From contig NZ_JAFBFG010000001.1 of assembly GCF_016909155.1 (NCBI RefSeq), positions 558,001 through 622,000 on the forward strand: a stretch of 64,000 nt of DNA, read 5' to 3'. The position numbers were made by a program, and so were the translations under genes. This DNA is from Chryseomicrobium aureum (GTDB lineage Bacteria > Bacillota > Bacilli > Bacillales_A > Planococcaceae). This document shows positions 9,946-18,915 of the stretch, piece after piece. Positions within the stretch are counted from its first letter, which is position 1, and every line of letters starts with the position of its first letter. Below the pieces are notes generated by a model that had not been told where the DNA came from, did no database searches, and was given only the letters and a program-made list of their open reading frames with translations.

Positions 9946-9959
9946 TTGATTTCCCCCTT

Positions 9960-11387
9960 TTAACTATGAATGGCTTTTCCATCGACTGCTAATGCTGCTT
10001 CACCCATGATTTCAGATAGTGTTGGGTGTGGGTGAATAGTTGAACCAATTTCCCATGGAGTCGCATCTAATACCATTGCTAGACCTGCTTCAGAGATTAA
10101 GTCTGTCGCGTGCGGTCCAATCATGTGTACGCCTAAAATATCATTTGTATCTTTATCGGCAATAATCTTTACAAAACCATCTGATTCACCGTAGACAAGC
10201 GCTTTTCCGATAGCTTTGAATGAGAATTTTCCAGTTTTGATGTTGTAGCCACGCTCTTTAGCTTGTGCTTCCGTCATCCCAACGCTTGACGCTTCAGGGT
10301 TTGAGTAAACACAACGAGCAACTTTTTCAGTTTCCATCGCGTGCACGTCTTCCCCTGCAATATGCTCGACAGCAGTGATTCCTTCGTGACTCGCCACGTG
10401 TGCAAGTTGAAGACCTCCGATAACATCTCCGATTGCGTAGATGTGCGACTCTTTTGTTTGATACGTGTCTGATACTTGAACAAATCCATTCTCAACTACA
10501 ATATCTGTGTTTTCGATACCAATGTTTTCGACATTTGCTTGGCGACCAACGGACACTAGCATTTTTTCTGCTTGGAAGCTCTGCATTTCGCCTTTGATTT
10601 CAGCTTCGATAGTGACACCATTGTCGACTTTCAACGTCTCTGAGACCACTTTCGCTGACGTAACGATCGTGATACCTTTTTTCTCAAGAATTTTTTTCAT
10701 TTCTTTAGAAATGGCATCATCTTCAGTAGGAATAATACGGTCCGCATACTCAATGACTGTGACTTCTACACCAAAATCATGTAACATTGATGCCCATTCA
10801 ATTCCAATGACGCCACCGCCAACGATGATGATCGACTTTGGAAGTTCTGTCATTTCAAGGGCTTCATCCGACGTCATCACGAATTCTTTATCGATTGTAA
10901 GTCCAGGCAATGTACGTGGACGAGAACCCGTTGCCAATACGACATTTTTCGGGATCAGCATTTCATTTTCTTTTCCATTATTCATTTCAACAGAAATCGT
11001 TCCACCTGGAGATGGACTGAAAATAGAAGGTCCGAGCATACGACCTGTGCCCTCATATACATCGATTTTGCCTTTTTTCATCAATCCTTGTACACCTTGA
11101 TGCAATTGATCGACAATCGATTGTTTGCGTTTTTGCACTACGCTGAAATCAAGTGTGACGTCACTCGTGATGACACCAAATTCATGCGCCCGATCCTTCG
11201 CTGTATGATACACCTCTGCAGAGCGTAAAAGGGCTTTACTCGGAATACAGCCTTTATGCAAGCATGTTCCTCCAAGCTTTCCTTTTTCAACAATGGCAGT
11301 TTTTAGTCCAAGTTGAGCTGCGCGAATAGCGGCTACGTAGCCACCCGTTCCACCGCCTAGTATGACGATATCATATTCTTGTGCCAT
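9960..11387 (-). CDS. lpdV: Dihydrolipoyl dehydrogenase (E3) of the branched-chain complex
   Basis: A 475-residue flavoprotein disulfide reductase. It has an N-terminal FAD motif GGGTGGYVAA (about 11-20), redox-active cysteines C42 and C47 in GGTCLHKGCIPS, and an NAD-binding GGGVIGIEWAS near residue 190. The C-terminal dimer-interface HPHPTLSE carries the catalytic His-Glu. It reoxidises dihydrolipoyl groups on BkdB. Family members also serve the glycine cleavage system, so it could be shared with gcv here; that is inference. The gene is 12 bases after buk. Confidence 0.95.
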   Translation of the reverse strand: MAQEYDIVILGGGTGGYVAAIRAAQLGLKTAIVEKGKLGGTCLHKGCIPSKALLRSAEVYHTAKDRAHEFGVITSDVTLDFSVVQKRKQSIVDQLHQGVQGLMKKGKIDVYEGTGRMLGPSIFSPSPGGTISVEMNNGKENEMLIPKNVVLATGSRPRTLPGLTIDKEFVMTSDEALEMTELPKSIIIVGGGVIGIEWASMLHDFGVEVTVIEYADRIIPTEDDAISKEMKKILEKKGITIVTSAKVVSETLKVDNGVTIEAEIKGEMQSFQAEKMLVSVGRQANVENIGIENTDIVVENGFVQVSDTYQTKESHIYAIGDVIGGLQLAHVASHEGITAVEHIAGEDVHAMETEKVARCVYSNPEASSVGMTEAQAKERGYNIKTGKFSFKAIGKALVYGESDGFVKIIADKDTNDILGVHMIGPHATDLISEAGLAMVLDATPWEIGSTIHPHPTLSEIMGEAALAVDGKAIHS

Positions 11388-11399
11388 GCAATCCCTCCT

Positions 11400-12476
11400 C
11401 TAGTTCGGATAATTCTTCGGTTGTTCTTCTCCACTCAATACGCGGTAGGCTCCTTCTGCAAGAGCCTGCAATTCATCTTCTCCTGGATAGGTCACGACAT
11501 CTGCAATCCAGCTTATACGATCTGCAATTTCAGCGACAAATGCTTTGCCATATGCAAGTCCACCTGTTAATAAAATGGCATCGACTTTTCCAGACAATAC
11601 AGCACTTTGCGCACCGATTTCTTTTGCGACTTGATACGCCATCGCGTCATAAATCAATTTTGCCTCTGTGTCGCCGGCCTCAATTCGTTTCTCAACGGTC
11701 ACGGCGTCATTTGTACCTAGATAGCTTACGAGACCACCTTGACCTACAATCATTTTCATAATTTCATGTTGGTAGTATTGACCGGAATAACACATCTCGA
11801 CTAGATCTCCAATTGGAACAGTGCCTGCACGTTCCGGACTAAATGGTCCATCTCCGTGTAGTCCATTGTTAACGTCGATTACTCGGCCGTTGTGGTGTGT
11901 TCCGACCGTTACTCCGCCGCCCATATGCACAACAATTAATGAGAGTGCGTCATATGGTTTGCCAATTTCTTTTGCATAGCGTCTTGCAACAGCTTTTTGG
12001 TTAAGCGCATGAAAAATTGAGCGACGTTCAAGTTTTGCAGTTCCTGAAATACGTGCTAAGTCCTGCAGTTCATCGACCACTACTGGGTCAACAATGAATG
12101 CCGGGATATTCAACCCCTTTGCAATCTCATTGGCAATGATACCTCCAAGATTCGAAGCATGTTGACCCGAATAGCCGGCACGTAAATCTTCTAACATTTG
12201 GTCGTTGACGGCATATGTACCGCCTTCAATTGGACGTAATAGTCCTCCCCGCCCACAGACTGCTGAGAGGCGGGAAATATTCATTTGTTCTTCATCCAAT
12301 GCCTGTAAGATCATCTCTTTCCGAAAGGCATACTGATCGATGATGGATGGAAATTTTTCAATTTCATCTGTGTTGTGACGAATCGTTTTTTCAAAAAGTA
12401 ACGTTTCATTCTCATAGATACCGATCTTCGTGGAGGTCGAACCTGGATTTAGAACTAGGATACGATAAGGTTCCAT
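11400..12476 (-). CDS. buk: Butyrate kinase
   Basis: A 358-residue acetokinase-family (ASKHA) enzyme. The N-terminal phosphate motif [13 protein letters not shown] and the downstream [10 protein letters not shown] are visible. It converts butyryl- or branched acyl-phosphate plus ADP to the free acid plus ATP. Placed with ptb in the bkd operon, it allows substrate-level ATP gain from branched-chain amino acid degradation. GAGGAGG precedes the ATG by 8 bases. Confidence 0.95.
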   Translation of the reverse strand: MEPYRILVLNPGSTSTKIGIYENETLLFEKTIRHNTDEIEKFPSIIDQYAFRKEMILQALDEEQMNISRLSAVCGRGGLLRPIEGGTYAVNDQMLEDLRAGYSGQHASNLGGIIANEIAKGLNIPAFIVDPVVVDELQDLARISGTAKLERRSIFHALNQKAVARRYAKEIGKPYDALSLIVVHMGGGVTVGTHHNGRVIDVNNGLHGDGPFSPERAGTVPIGDLVEMCYSGQYYQHEIMKMIVGQGGLVSYLGTNDAVTVEKRIEAGDTEAKLIYDAMAYQVAKEIGAQSAVLSGKVDAILLTGGLAYGKAFVAEIADRISWIADVVTYPGEDELQALAEGAYRVLSGEEQPKNYPN

Positions 12477-12499
12477 TGCAATAGCCTCCTCTTTTTTGC

Positions 12500-13594
12500 T
12501 TATCGGTTTGTTAATGAATGTTTACCATTTTGTAAGAATTGGCGACGTGATTTTGCCATACGTGCGATACGGTCTTCTGCCAGACGGTCAGCCGCAGCGT
12601 ATGAAGCGATGCCTTCTGTTTTAGAGATTTCAAAAATACGAGCAATTGTGTCATAGATTCCTTCAACGCGTTTCATAGCACGCTCACGGTTGTAACCATT
12701 CAACTCGTCAGCTACGTTCATAACACCACCTGAGTTGATTACATAATCCGGTGCATACACGATACCCAGCTCGTTCAGCTTGTCACCGTGGCGTGGCTCT
12801 TTTAATTGGTTATTTGCAGCTCCTGCAACAACTTTTGCTTTTAATTGTGGAATTGTTTCATCGTTGATGATGGCACCAAGCGCACATGGAGCAAAAATGT
12901 CCACATCTTGTGAGTAGATCTCAGACACGTCTACTTGTGTTGCACCGAATTCATTAACAACACGGTCTACAGAAGCTTGATTGATATCTGCGACTGTTAA
13001 GATAGCACCTTCTTCGTGTAGGAATTCACATAATTTGTACGCTACGTTTCCGACACCTTGTACCGCTACTTTTTTACCTGCAAGAGAATCTGAACCAAAT
13101 GCTTCCATAGCTGCTGCTTTCATCCCCATGTAAACGCCGTAAGCCGTTACTGGTGATGGATTTCCTGAAGAGCCGAATGCTGGTGAGATACCTGTTACAT
13201 AATTTGTTTCTTCATGGATCAAGTCCATGTCTGCAACTGTTGTACCGACATCTTCTGCTGTGATGTAACGACCATTTAGACCTTGAATGAAACGACCGAA
13301 CGCACGGAACATCTCTTCGTTCTTATCTTTCAACGGATCACCGATAATAACTGTTTTTCCTCCACCAAGGTTTAAACCAGCTGCTGCATTTTTGTATGTC
13401 ATCCCTTTTGCTAGACGAAGTGCATCTTCAATTGCTTCTTCTTCCGTAGCATAGTTCCACATACGAGTTCCACCAAGAGCTGGCCCAAGTGTTGTGTCAT
13501 GAATTGCGATAATCGCTTTTAGTCCTGAAGTTTTGTCCTGACAGAAAATCAATTGCTCGTAATCGTAAGTCTCCATATATTTGAAAATTTCCAT
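12500..13594 (-). CDS. bcd: Leucine (branched-chain amino acid) dehydrogenase
   Basis: A 364-residue Glu/Leu/Phe/Val dehydrogenase. The catalytic lysine is K80 in LNLGGGK, and the Rossmann motif GVGNVAYKL begins near residue 180. It oxidatively deaminates Leu, Ile and Val with NAD+, delivering the substrates of the downstream BKDH complex. I start it at [14 protein letters not shown] because GGAGG lies 8 bases upstream; a start five codons earlier would place the ribosome site inside the gene. It lies between ptb and buk. Confidence 0.95.
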   Translation of the reverse strand: MEIFKYMETYDYEQLIFCQDKTSGLKAIIAIHDTTLGPALGGTRMWNYATEEEAIEDALRLAKGMTYKNAAAGLNLGGGKTVIIGDPLKDKNEEMFRAFGRFIQGLNGRYITAEDVGTTVADMDLIHEETNYVTGISPAFGSSGNPSPVTAYGVYMGMKAAAMEAFGSDSLAGKKVAVQGVGNVAYKLCEFLHEEGAILTVADINQASVDRVVNEFGATQVDVSEIYSQDVDIFAPCALGAIINDETIPQLKAKVVAGAANNQLKEPRHGDKLNELGIVYAPDYVINSGGVMNVADELNGYNRERAMKRVEGIYDTIARIFEISKTEGIASYAAADRLAEDRIARMAKSRRQFLQNGKHSLTNR

Positions 13595-13618
13595 TTGTAA
13601 TTCCTCCAATTAAGTGTT

Positions 13619-14494
13619 TTATATACTTGCAAGTGCGATTGAGTACAATTTACTTTCTGCACTATCAGCACGGGAAGTTAGTATGATCGGCACTTTCGCA
13701 CCTTCAATGACGGCCCCAACTTTGGCGCGACCGAAATACATAAATGATTTGTACAAGACGTTGCCTGCTTCAATGTTCGGAACGAGCAAGATGTCTGCTT
13801 GTCCCGCTGAATCAGACGTAATGCCCTTTGCTTTCGCAGACGCAACAGAAATCGCATTATCAAACGCGAGTGGACCATCCACAATACATCCTTTAATTTG
13901 CCCACGTTGATACATCATAGTGAGTAGCGCTGCGTCCGTGCTCGACGGCATCGCAGGATTCACAACTTCTACTGCACTGAGCGGGGCAACCACTGGTTCA
14001 TGTAAGCCCATTCGATGTGCAACGGCCACTGCATTCACTAAGATATCTTTCTTTTGTTTCAAGTCCGGCGCAATATTCATAGCAGCGTCTGTGACAAACA
14101 ACAAACGGTCAAACTCTGGAAACTCGAAGACAGCGACGTGTGAAATCGTTTTTCCTGTTTTCAGCCCGTTGTCATCGCGCAGCACTTCACGTAGCAAAGA
14201 TGCTGTGTCGATATGGCCTTTCATCAGTGCATCCGCACGCCCATCACCTGCCGCTTTCACAGCTTCTCTGATAGCGACATGTGTAGATTTTACAGGATAT
14301 ACTTCACAGGCCTCTGACGTACTGACAAATTCAGGTAGTGCCGCACAATTCTCTTCAGTATCGACGAGTAAAAACCTGGCGAGCCCTAATTCAGTGGCTT
14401 GGCGAATCGCTTCTAACACTTCTGGATCGTTTGCACAGGCGACTGCGATTGTCTTCGTCGACTTCATTTGCACTAGTTCCTCAAATGATTTCAT
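13619..14494 (-). CDS. ptb: Phosphate butyryltransferase
   Basis: A 291-residue phosphate acetyl/butyryltransferase family enzyme, starting MKSFEELVQMKSTKTIAVACA. C-terminal family signature segments (SAGQADILLVPNIEAGN, Y/F-MYFGRA) are seen. It exchanges CoA for phosphate on butyryl- and branched-chain acyl-CoAs, supplying Buk. Only 14 bases separate it from bkdR, leaving no room for the dedicated promoter found before ptb in B. subtilis; the operon must be read from upstream of bkdR. Confidence 0.94.
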   Translation of the reverse strand: MKSFEELVQMKSTKTIAVACANDPEVLEAIRQATELGLARFLLVDTEENCAALPEFVSTSEACEVYPVKSTHVAIREAVKAAGDGRADALMKGHIDTASLLREVLRDDNGLKTGKTISHVAVFEFPEFDRLLFVTDAAMNIAPDLKQKKDILVNAVAVAHRMGLHEPVVAPLSAVEVVNPAMPSSTDAALLTMMYQRGQIKGCIVDGPLAFDNAISVASAKAKGITSDSAGQADILLVPNIEAGNVLYKSFMYFGRAKVGAVIEGAKVPIILTSRADSAESKLYSIALASI

Positions 14495-14508
14495 CCGAAA
14501 TTCCTCCT

Positions 14509-16464
14509 TTACTCTTCGACACCTAGTTTTTCAATTTTGTAATACAATGTCCGAAGGGAAATATTTAATTTTTTTGCAGCTTCCGTCTTGTTCCCTTTAA
14601 AGGAAGCGAGCGTATCTTGAATTAGCTTTCGCTCGTATTCTTCAACAAGGTCTGAAAGCGATCCATCTGGCAGTTCAGGTTTCGACTTTCGAATCGTTGT
14701 CAGTGGAAGATGTCTTTCTTCTACTAAGCGGTCATTCGCATTCATGAAAATCAGTGTTCGACTGATGACATTTTCAAGTTCCCGGACATTCCCAGGCCAA
14801 TCGTAGGATTCGAGTGCTTTTAAAGCCCGACTAGAGAACCCATCAACTTGTTTGCCGAATTCTTTATTCAGTCTCACTAACGCATGATCGAGGATGAGTG
14901 AAATGTCTTCAATCCTCTCACGTAACGGCGGGATATAAATAGGCATTTTGTTCACTTGGAAATAAAGCTCCTCCAGGAAGTGGCCATCTCGCATACTTTT
15001 TTCAAGCTGATCACTTGTGGAAGCAATTAAACGGAACTTGTCGTTTGAAAGTTCTTTCAGTAATTTTCTCTGATGTTCAATCGAGAGTTCTCCGATTTCA
15101 TCTAAAAACAGGGTACCTCCTGAAGCTTGTGAGATGAAGGGTTCCTGTTTTGAACCATCAAACAATTGATCTGTTGCTTCTTGAGAACTGCAATTCACTC
15201 GTATGAACTTGTTATGCTTTCGTTCACTTTTTCGGTGGATAGCGTGTGCGAAAAGATCCTTCCCGACTCCCGTCTCTCCTCGCAACAATATGGTTACAGG
15301 AACTCCGGCAGCGAGTTTTGCTTGGTCTTTAGCGAACTGAATTTTGTCAGATTGTCCAATGATATCTTCAAATGAAAGATTGGATTCTAGTGACCGAATT
15401 AACAAGCGTGCACGGTCAAGCTCTTTCATCATCGTTCGCATTTCTGTGACGTCGTGTATGACGCCAACACTCCCCTTCAAGCGATTGTTGACGATGACAG
15501 GCGCAACGTTCACAATTACTTCTTTACGATCTTTTCCAACTTGCAATTGCTTCCCTCGCACTGGTTTGCGCGTTTCAAGCACTTGCCTGTGAATACTTTC
15601 GCCGTTCATAATATCGGCCTCAGCAGGCTTACCGATAATATCTTTCTCTTCAAGTCCAGTAATCCTTGTATATGCCGGGTTGATCAGAAGACCCACTCCA
15701 TTTTCATCCACTACGGATATTGCATCATCTGATGACTGAATAATGGCCTCTAACATCATTTGAATTTCTCGCAAATTCGTCAAATCTTCCGCCATTTGTT
15801 GAATCTCAGAAATATCTTTAAAAACAGCAAATGCACCAATTCGTTGACCGTCTCCAGTCGTCAATGGGAAACGAGACGTAACAATTTTGGTACCGCTTTC
15901 AAGAGTTAATTGTTGATTGGACTCCGAGCGTCCCGTCTCGATAACTTGTAATAGGCGACTGTGCGGAATAACTTCATGTATAGGTTTGCCGAGTACTTTT
16001 TCTTTTTTTACGTTGGTCAGCTTTGCAGCTCGTTCGTTGAAGAATGTGATTTTCCCATCTTGATCGACACTTATGATTCCTTCATCCATTGAATCAAAAA
16101 TAATTCGCTGGATTTGTCGTTGCGCATCCATCAATTGAAAAGAACGATTCTTCTCTTCAATCAACTGCACTAAGATAGAAGCAATTTCTCCAGGAATAAC
16201 AACAGTAGAGCGGTCCCGCTTTTCTAATAGTCGGGTGAATAAATTCGAGTCCCCTGTTGCATCAATGATGATATCGAGGTCTGGACTTATGTAGGTTTCC
16301 CAATGAGTATCTGTTGGTATTCCTAACTCTTTTGCAACAGCCATAGCAGGTGCTAATGGATTTTCATCGATAACTGCAGTAAATGAAAAGTTGCCGAGAT
16401 TATTAAGGAGTCGGAGGATAGCTGTTCCACCTCGCCCTGCTCCAAGTAAAAGTATATTTTGCAA
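14509..16464 (-). CDS. bkdR: BkdR-like transcriptional regulator with Rossmann and PAS sensors; AAA+ domain lacks GAFTGA
   Basis: About 651 residues. Positions below count from a GTG at 16476, four codons upstream. Order: a Rossmann-like N-terminus with GAGRGG (about 13-18); two PAS domains (about 115-230 and 240-350); an AAA+ domain with Walker A GETGVGKD (400-407) and Walker B GGTLFLDEIGE (453-463); a Fis-type helix-turn-helix (NKTEAAKKLNISLRTLYYKI). The stretch between the Walker motifs is only half the usual length and has no GAFTGA loop, the sigma-54 contact; the segment before sensor I is shortened too. I favour TTG at 16464: GGAGG abuts the GTG at 16476 but is 11 bases from this TTG. 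The start is uncertain. It probably regulates the bkd operon it heads. Confidence 0.85.
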   Translation of the reverse strand: MQNILLLGAGRGGTAILRLLNNLGNFSFTAVIDENPLAPAMAVAKELGIPTDTHWETYISPDLDIIIDATGDSNLFTRLLEKRDRSTVVIPGEIASILVQLIEEKNRSFQLMDAQRQIQRIIFDSMDEGIISVDQDGKITFFNERAAKLTNVKKEKVLGKPIHEVIPHSRLLQVIETGRSESNQQLTLESGTKIVTSRFPLTTGDGQRIGAFAVFKDISEIQQMAEDLTNLREIQMMLEAIIQSSDDAISVVDENGVGLLINPAYTRITGLEEKDIIGKPAEADIMNGESIHRQVLETRKPVRGKQLQVGKDRKEVIVNVAPVIVNNRLKGSVGVIHDVTEMRTMMKELDRARLLIRSLESNLSFEDIIGQSDKIQFAKDQAKLAAGVPVTILLRGETGVGKDLFAHAIHRKSERKHNKFIRVNCSSQEATDQLFDGSKQEPFISQASGGTLFLDEIGELSIEHQRKLLKELSNDKFRLIASTSDQLEKSMRDGHFLEELYFQVNKMPIYIPPLRERIEDISLILDHALVRLNKEFGKQVDGFSSRALKALESYDWPGNVRELENVISRTLIFMNANDRLVEERHLPLTTIRKSKPELPDGSLSDLVEEYERKLIQDTLASFKGNKTEAAKKLNISLRTLYYKIEKLGVEE

Positions 16465-16504
16465 TATATTGCACACCTCCTTGGTGTTAGTGCAAGTTGT
16501 TGCA
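16460..16504 (-). promoter_or_regulatory. Two TGCAA-N4-TTGCA dyads in the bkdR leader (candidate operators)
   Basis: TGCAATATATTGCA (16460-16473, a perfect palindrome) and TGCAACAACTTGCA (minus reading, 16504-16491) share arms TGCAA/TTGCA with a 4-base spacer. Their centres are 31 bp apart, close to three helical turns. The first lies just past the expected transcription start, the second over the start codon region. Inferred to bind BkdR or another dimeric regulator. Confidence 0.55.
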
Positions 16505-16514
16505 TTTCCACTCT

Positions 16515-16543
16515 ATAATACCGTAAGCTGACTCGATTGACAA
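16515..16543 (-). promoter_or_regulatory. Sigma-A-type promoter of the bkdR-bkd operon
   Basis: TTGTCA (16543-16538), a 17-base spacer and TATTAT (16520-16515) on the minus strand. No GG-N10-GC sigma-54 element was found here or between bkdR and ptb. The -35 box overlaps that of the divergent yqzF promoter. Confidence 0.65.
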
Positions 16544-16565
16544 TCATTTTTACACATGCGATAGT
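16537..16565 (+). promoter_or_regulatory. Promoter of yqzF, overlapping the bkdR -35 box
   Basis: TTGACA (16537-16542), 17 bases, then GATAGT. The palindrome-like GATTGACAATC lets the two divergent promoters use nearly the same six bases as -35 element, so RNA polymerase binding should be mutually exclusive. Confidence 0.5.
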
Positions 16566-16591
16566 AAATAACAGATAAGGAGTTGACTGGT

Positions 16592-16843
16592 TTGGCACGT
16601 TTAGCAGCACTGATTGTCCTTGTAATTCCTGGAATACTAGCGGCATACGGAATCAAGTTAATGCGTGATACATTTTTCGGAATTAGTAATCTAGGTACTG
16701 CTCCACTATGGTTTCAATTTGTTCTAGGACTAGCTTTAATGGTACTAGGTATAGGTTTCTTTGCAGGATTTTTACTTAGACGAGACCGTAAAAATGGACG
16801 GGTATCTGAACGATTCAAAGAAAAAAAGGCTAAATCCGATTGA
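16592..16843 (+). CDS. yqzF: DUF2627 family membrane protein (YqzF)
   Basis: An 83-residue protein with two hydrophobic helices (about 4-22 and 43-63) and a basic C-terminal tail (RRDRKNGRVSERFKEKKAK). The function of the family is unknown. The preferred start is TTG at 16592: AAGGAG is nine bases upstream, whereas it directly abuts the TTG at 16583. Position divergent from bkdR matches yqzF in B. subtilis. The stop codon lies in the loop of its own terminator. Confidence 0.88.
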   Translation: MARLAALIVLVIPGILAAYGIKLMRDTFFGISNLGTAPLWFQFVLGLALMVLGIGFFAGFLLRRDRKNGRVSERFKEKKAKSD

Positions 16844-16861
16844 GGATCTAGCCTTTTTTTA
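16822..16861 (+). terminator. Terminator of yqzF
   Basis: AAGGCTAAATCC pairs with GGATCTAGCCTT with one bulge-like mismatch and is followed by T7. The A-rich opposite side could make it work on the minus strand too. Confidence 0.8.
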
Positions 16862-16911
16862 TATGGGGTTAGGTATGTAGGGGAAGCGTTTCGCGGGCGC
16901 GGGCTGAGCCA

Positions 16912-16973
16912 AAATCGAGTTGTGAACGCCAGAAATACACTACGGAATTTCTCGAGCGGCGTTCTCCACATCT
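16912..16973 (-). repeat. Structured intergenic repeat, short copy A5
   Basis: Read on the minus strand it starts AGATGTGGAGAACGCC and ends CACAACTCGATT. The hairpin arms AACGCC/GGCGTT and AGAAAT/ATTTCT enclose only about 10 bases. It is the minimal form of copy A4. It lies downstream of yqiK in the same orientation as that gene. The rest of 16844-17064 shows nothing recognisable. Confidence 0.7.
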
Positions 16974-17064
16974 AAAACAAGGTCTCAGCTTCCGCTTTTA
17001 ATCCCGCTGGAGTAACCCCTACCCACTAGTAATGTTGCGTTCTTAACCTATTACAAATAATCCA

Positions 17065-17784
17065 TCATACCTTATTAAAGCCTTTTTGCTTTTGTTCAAC
17101 TTTATCTGGAAAATCAGTGATCCATCCAATTACACAAGGTCTTGGAGATGTTAAATACTTTTCTTTTCCGGTCAGACCGTAAAACCTTATGGAATAGCGC
17201 TCGCATAACTCGTTTATCCAAGAGGCATTGTAATAGCGCTTGTTGATATGCAACGTCTTCAACCACGGATAACTTTTTAATTCTTCCCAGTCAGTAGACT
17301 TCTTAGCGATTAAACACCACTCGTAGTCTGGATAGTTGGCATGTCCAATGGCTAAAATCGAAAGATCGAACGATGAAAAGTGAACATCTGAAAACGGTTT
17401 AATAAGTTCTACGACTTCCCGAATCTTTTCTTGCTTCCCCATATAAGTCTCTTTCAGCTCAACATTTAACGCAACATCATAGACTCTTGCAAACTCTATA
17501 AATTGTTGAAGCGTTAAAATACGGTGTCCAAAAAAACGACGAAGGAAACGTTTTCCGACTTTCCATTGTAATACCTCTTCTGCAGCGACGTCGCGGATCT
17601 GTTTGTTTTGACCCGTTAAGCGAAACAAGTCTAAATCATGAATAACCATGTGCTGTCCATCTGCAGTTAGTTGTAAATCAATTTCAATCCCTTTTGCATT
17701 GCGGGAAATGGCCTCTTTAAATGCGGCAAGAGTATTTTCCATCTTATAACCGGATGCACCTCGATGCGCATAAATCGGAAGCAT
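17065..17784 (-). CDS. yqiK: Glycerophosphodiester phosphodiesterase (YqiK)
   Basis: A 239-residue GDPD-family protein. The catalytic HRG motif is at the N-terminus (YAHRGASGYKMENTLAAF), followed by the metal-binding EIDLQLTADGQHMVIHD. It hydrolyses glycerophosphodiesters to an alcohol and glycerol-3-phosphate. No signal peptide is seen, so it is probably cytoplasmic. It follows spo0A by 13 bases and is likely co-transcribed, the same adjacency as in B. subtilis. AAAGGAG precedes the ATG by about 8 bases. Confidence 0.9.
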   Translation of the reverse strand: MLPIYAHRGASGYKMENTLAAFKEAISRNAKGIEIDLQLTADGQHMVIHDLDLFRLTGQNKQIRDVAAEEVLQWKVGKRFLRRFFGHRILTLQQFIEFARVYDVALNVELKETYMGKQEKIREVVELIKPFSDVHFSSFDLSILAIGHANYPDYEWCLIAKKSTDWEELKSYPWLKTLHINKRYYNASWINELCERYSIRFYGLTGKEKYLTSPRPCVIGWITDFPDKVEQKQKGFNKV

Positions 17785-17797
17785 GTGTAAAACTCCT

Positions 17798-18574
17798 TTA
17801 ACTTGCCATATTCTCTAGACGAATTTTGTCTGCAATCATGGCAATAAATTCTGAATTGGTTGGTTTGCTCTTTAAGTGGTGAACAGTGTATCCAAATGTT
17901 TGCGAGATCGTCTCGTAGTTTCCTCGATTCCATGCTACTTCGATTGCATGACGAATTGCGCGTTCTACACGGGACGGTGTCGTATCGAATTTGTCTGCAA
18001 TTTCAGGATAGAGAACTTTTGTGACCGAACCGAGCAATTCAATATCATTGTAAACCATTTGAATGGCTTCTCGTAAGTAGGAGTATCCTTTAATATGAGC
18101 TGGAACACCGATTTCTTTAATGACGTTTGTGATTGTGAAATCGATGCCTTTCGTTTTTGGAGCTGTTCGAACAGTAGTAGCTGAGGTTTGATTGTGAGCC
18201 GTACCTGCTACCTGCAAAATTTGCTGCACAAGGCGATCGAATTCAAATGGCTTCAACATAAAATACGCAGTTCCGAGATCTACCGCTTGCTTCATGACTT
18301 CTTCTTGACCAAACGCAGTCAGCATAATCACTTTCATTGTCGGGTAGAGTTGCTCTTTGTGTAAATGGTCCATTACCGCAATACCATCCAAGTGCGGCAT
18401 AATAATATCAAGTAATAGCACATCTGGAACTTGTTCTTCAAGTAAATCTAAACATTGTTTTCCGTTATATGCTGTATGGATAACTTCTATCGATGGATGC
18501 TCCTTAAAATAATCTGCAATCGTCGCTACTAAATCTCGGTTATCATCTACAATCATCACTTTAATCTTTTCCAT
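17798..18574 (-). CDS. spo0A: Response regulator Spo0A
   Basis: A 258-residue protein. The receiver domain has acidic residues D10/D11, phosphoacceptor D56 (LLLDIIMP) and a conserved K in LKPFEFD. The C-terminal Spo0A DNA-binding domain (about 150-258) shows [16 protein letters not shown] and the recognition-helix stretch [21 protein letters not shown]. It is the master phosphorelay regulator. The start [11 protein letters not shown] is chosen because AGGGG is about 9 bases upstream; the ATG three codons earlier has only 4 bases. It is fully intact although sporulation loci around it are missing. Confidence 0.96.
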   Translation of the reverse strand: MEKIKVMIVDDNRDLVATIADYFKEHPSIEVIHTAYNGKQCLDLLEEQVPDVLLLDIIMPHLDGIAVMDHLHKEQLYPTMKVIMLTAFGQEEVMKQAVDLGTAYFMLKPFEFDRLVQQILQVAGTAHNQTSATTVRTAPKTKGIDFTITNVIKEIGVPAHIKGYSYLREAIQMVYNDIELLGSVTKVLYPEIADKFDTTPSRVERAIRHAIEVAWNRGNYETISQTFGYTVHHLKSKPTNSEFIAMIADKIRLENMAS

Positions 18575-18669
18575 GTCATTCATCCCCTGTCTTCATTCAT
18601 CTACTTCCTCACTATAAAGAAAATAGGTCTTTTGTTAAAAAAATCTTTTGTAGGATAATTTCTTTCTAT

Positions 18670-18710
18670 TCTGACATCTTGTGACAATTCGCTGTTCATT
18701 TTGTCGAATA
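18670..18710 (-). promoter_or_regulatory. 0A box and candidate sigma-H promoter of spo0A
   Basis: A perfect Spo0A-binding heptamer TGTCGAA is at 18704-18710 (plus strand). On the minus strand GCGAATT (18694-18688), 12 bases, CAGAAT (18675-18670) resembles a sigma-H promoter (AGGAATT...GAAT). This arrangement, autoregulated and sigma-H dependent, is known for spo0A in Bacillus. The 0A box is solid; the promoter call is moderate. Confidence 0.5.
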
Positions 18711-18756
18711 ATCTTCTCTATAGTATAACGTGTTTGTACAAAATTCTCTAGAGACA

Positions 18757-18797
18757 ATAAAAAACCAGGTCACGCTCATACTCGAGCGTAGCCTGGC
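18757..18797 (-). terminator. Terminator downstream of recN
   Basis: CCAGG..ACGCTC pairs with GAGCGT..CCTGG (18765-18796), with a TTTTTTATTG tract on the minus strand. In 18597-18915 I see this, the spo0A control region, and no gene. Confidence 0.85.
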
Positions 18798-18915
18798 AGA
18801 ATTAGTAGTGGTTTTGTCACTTTAAAACCAGGGTGTTTTGGTTTTGAAGGTACAATCTGGTCAACCGCTGCTAAACGAAGTAGTGTGTTCGAAAGGAAGT
18901 GATTCATGATTGGTA

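Noticed and set aside
10507-11100. A 197-codon plus-strand ORF opposite lpdV
   Set aside because: It is antisense to strongly conserved lpdV codons, with no ribosome site; same reasoning applies to the 226-codon ORF at 13920-14600 opposite ptb and to most other antisense frames.
14495-14560. Sigma-54 promoter before ptb as in B. subtilis
   Set aside because: The bkdR-ptb gap is 14 bp and I found no GG-N10-GC element in the expected position or upstream of bkdR.
18776-18907. A 43-codon minus-strand ORF between recN and spo0A, in the place of spoIVB
   Set aside because: It has no ribosome site, runs through the recN terminator hairpin, and its translation shows no resemblance to SpoIVB that I can recognise.
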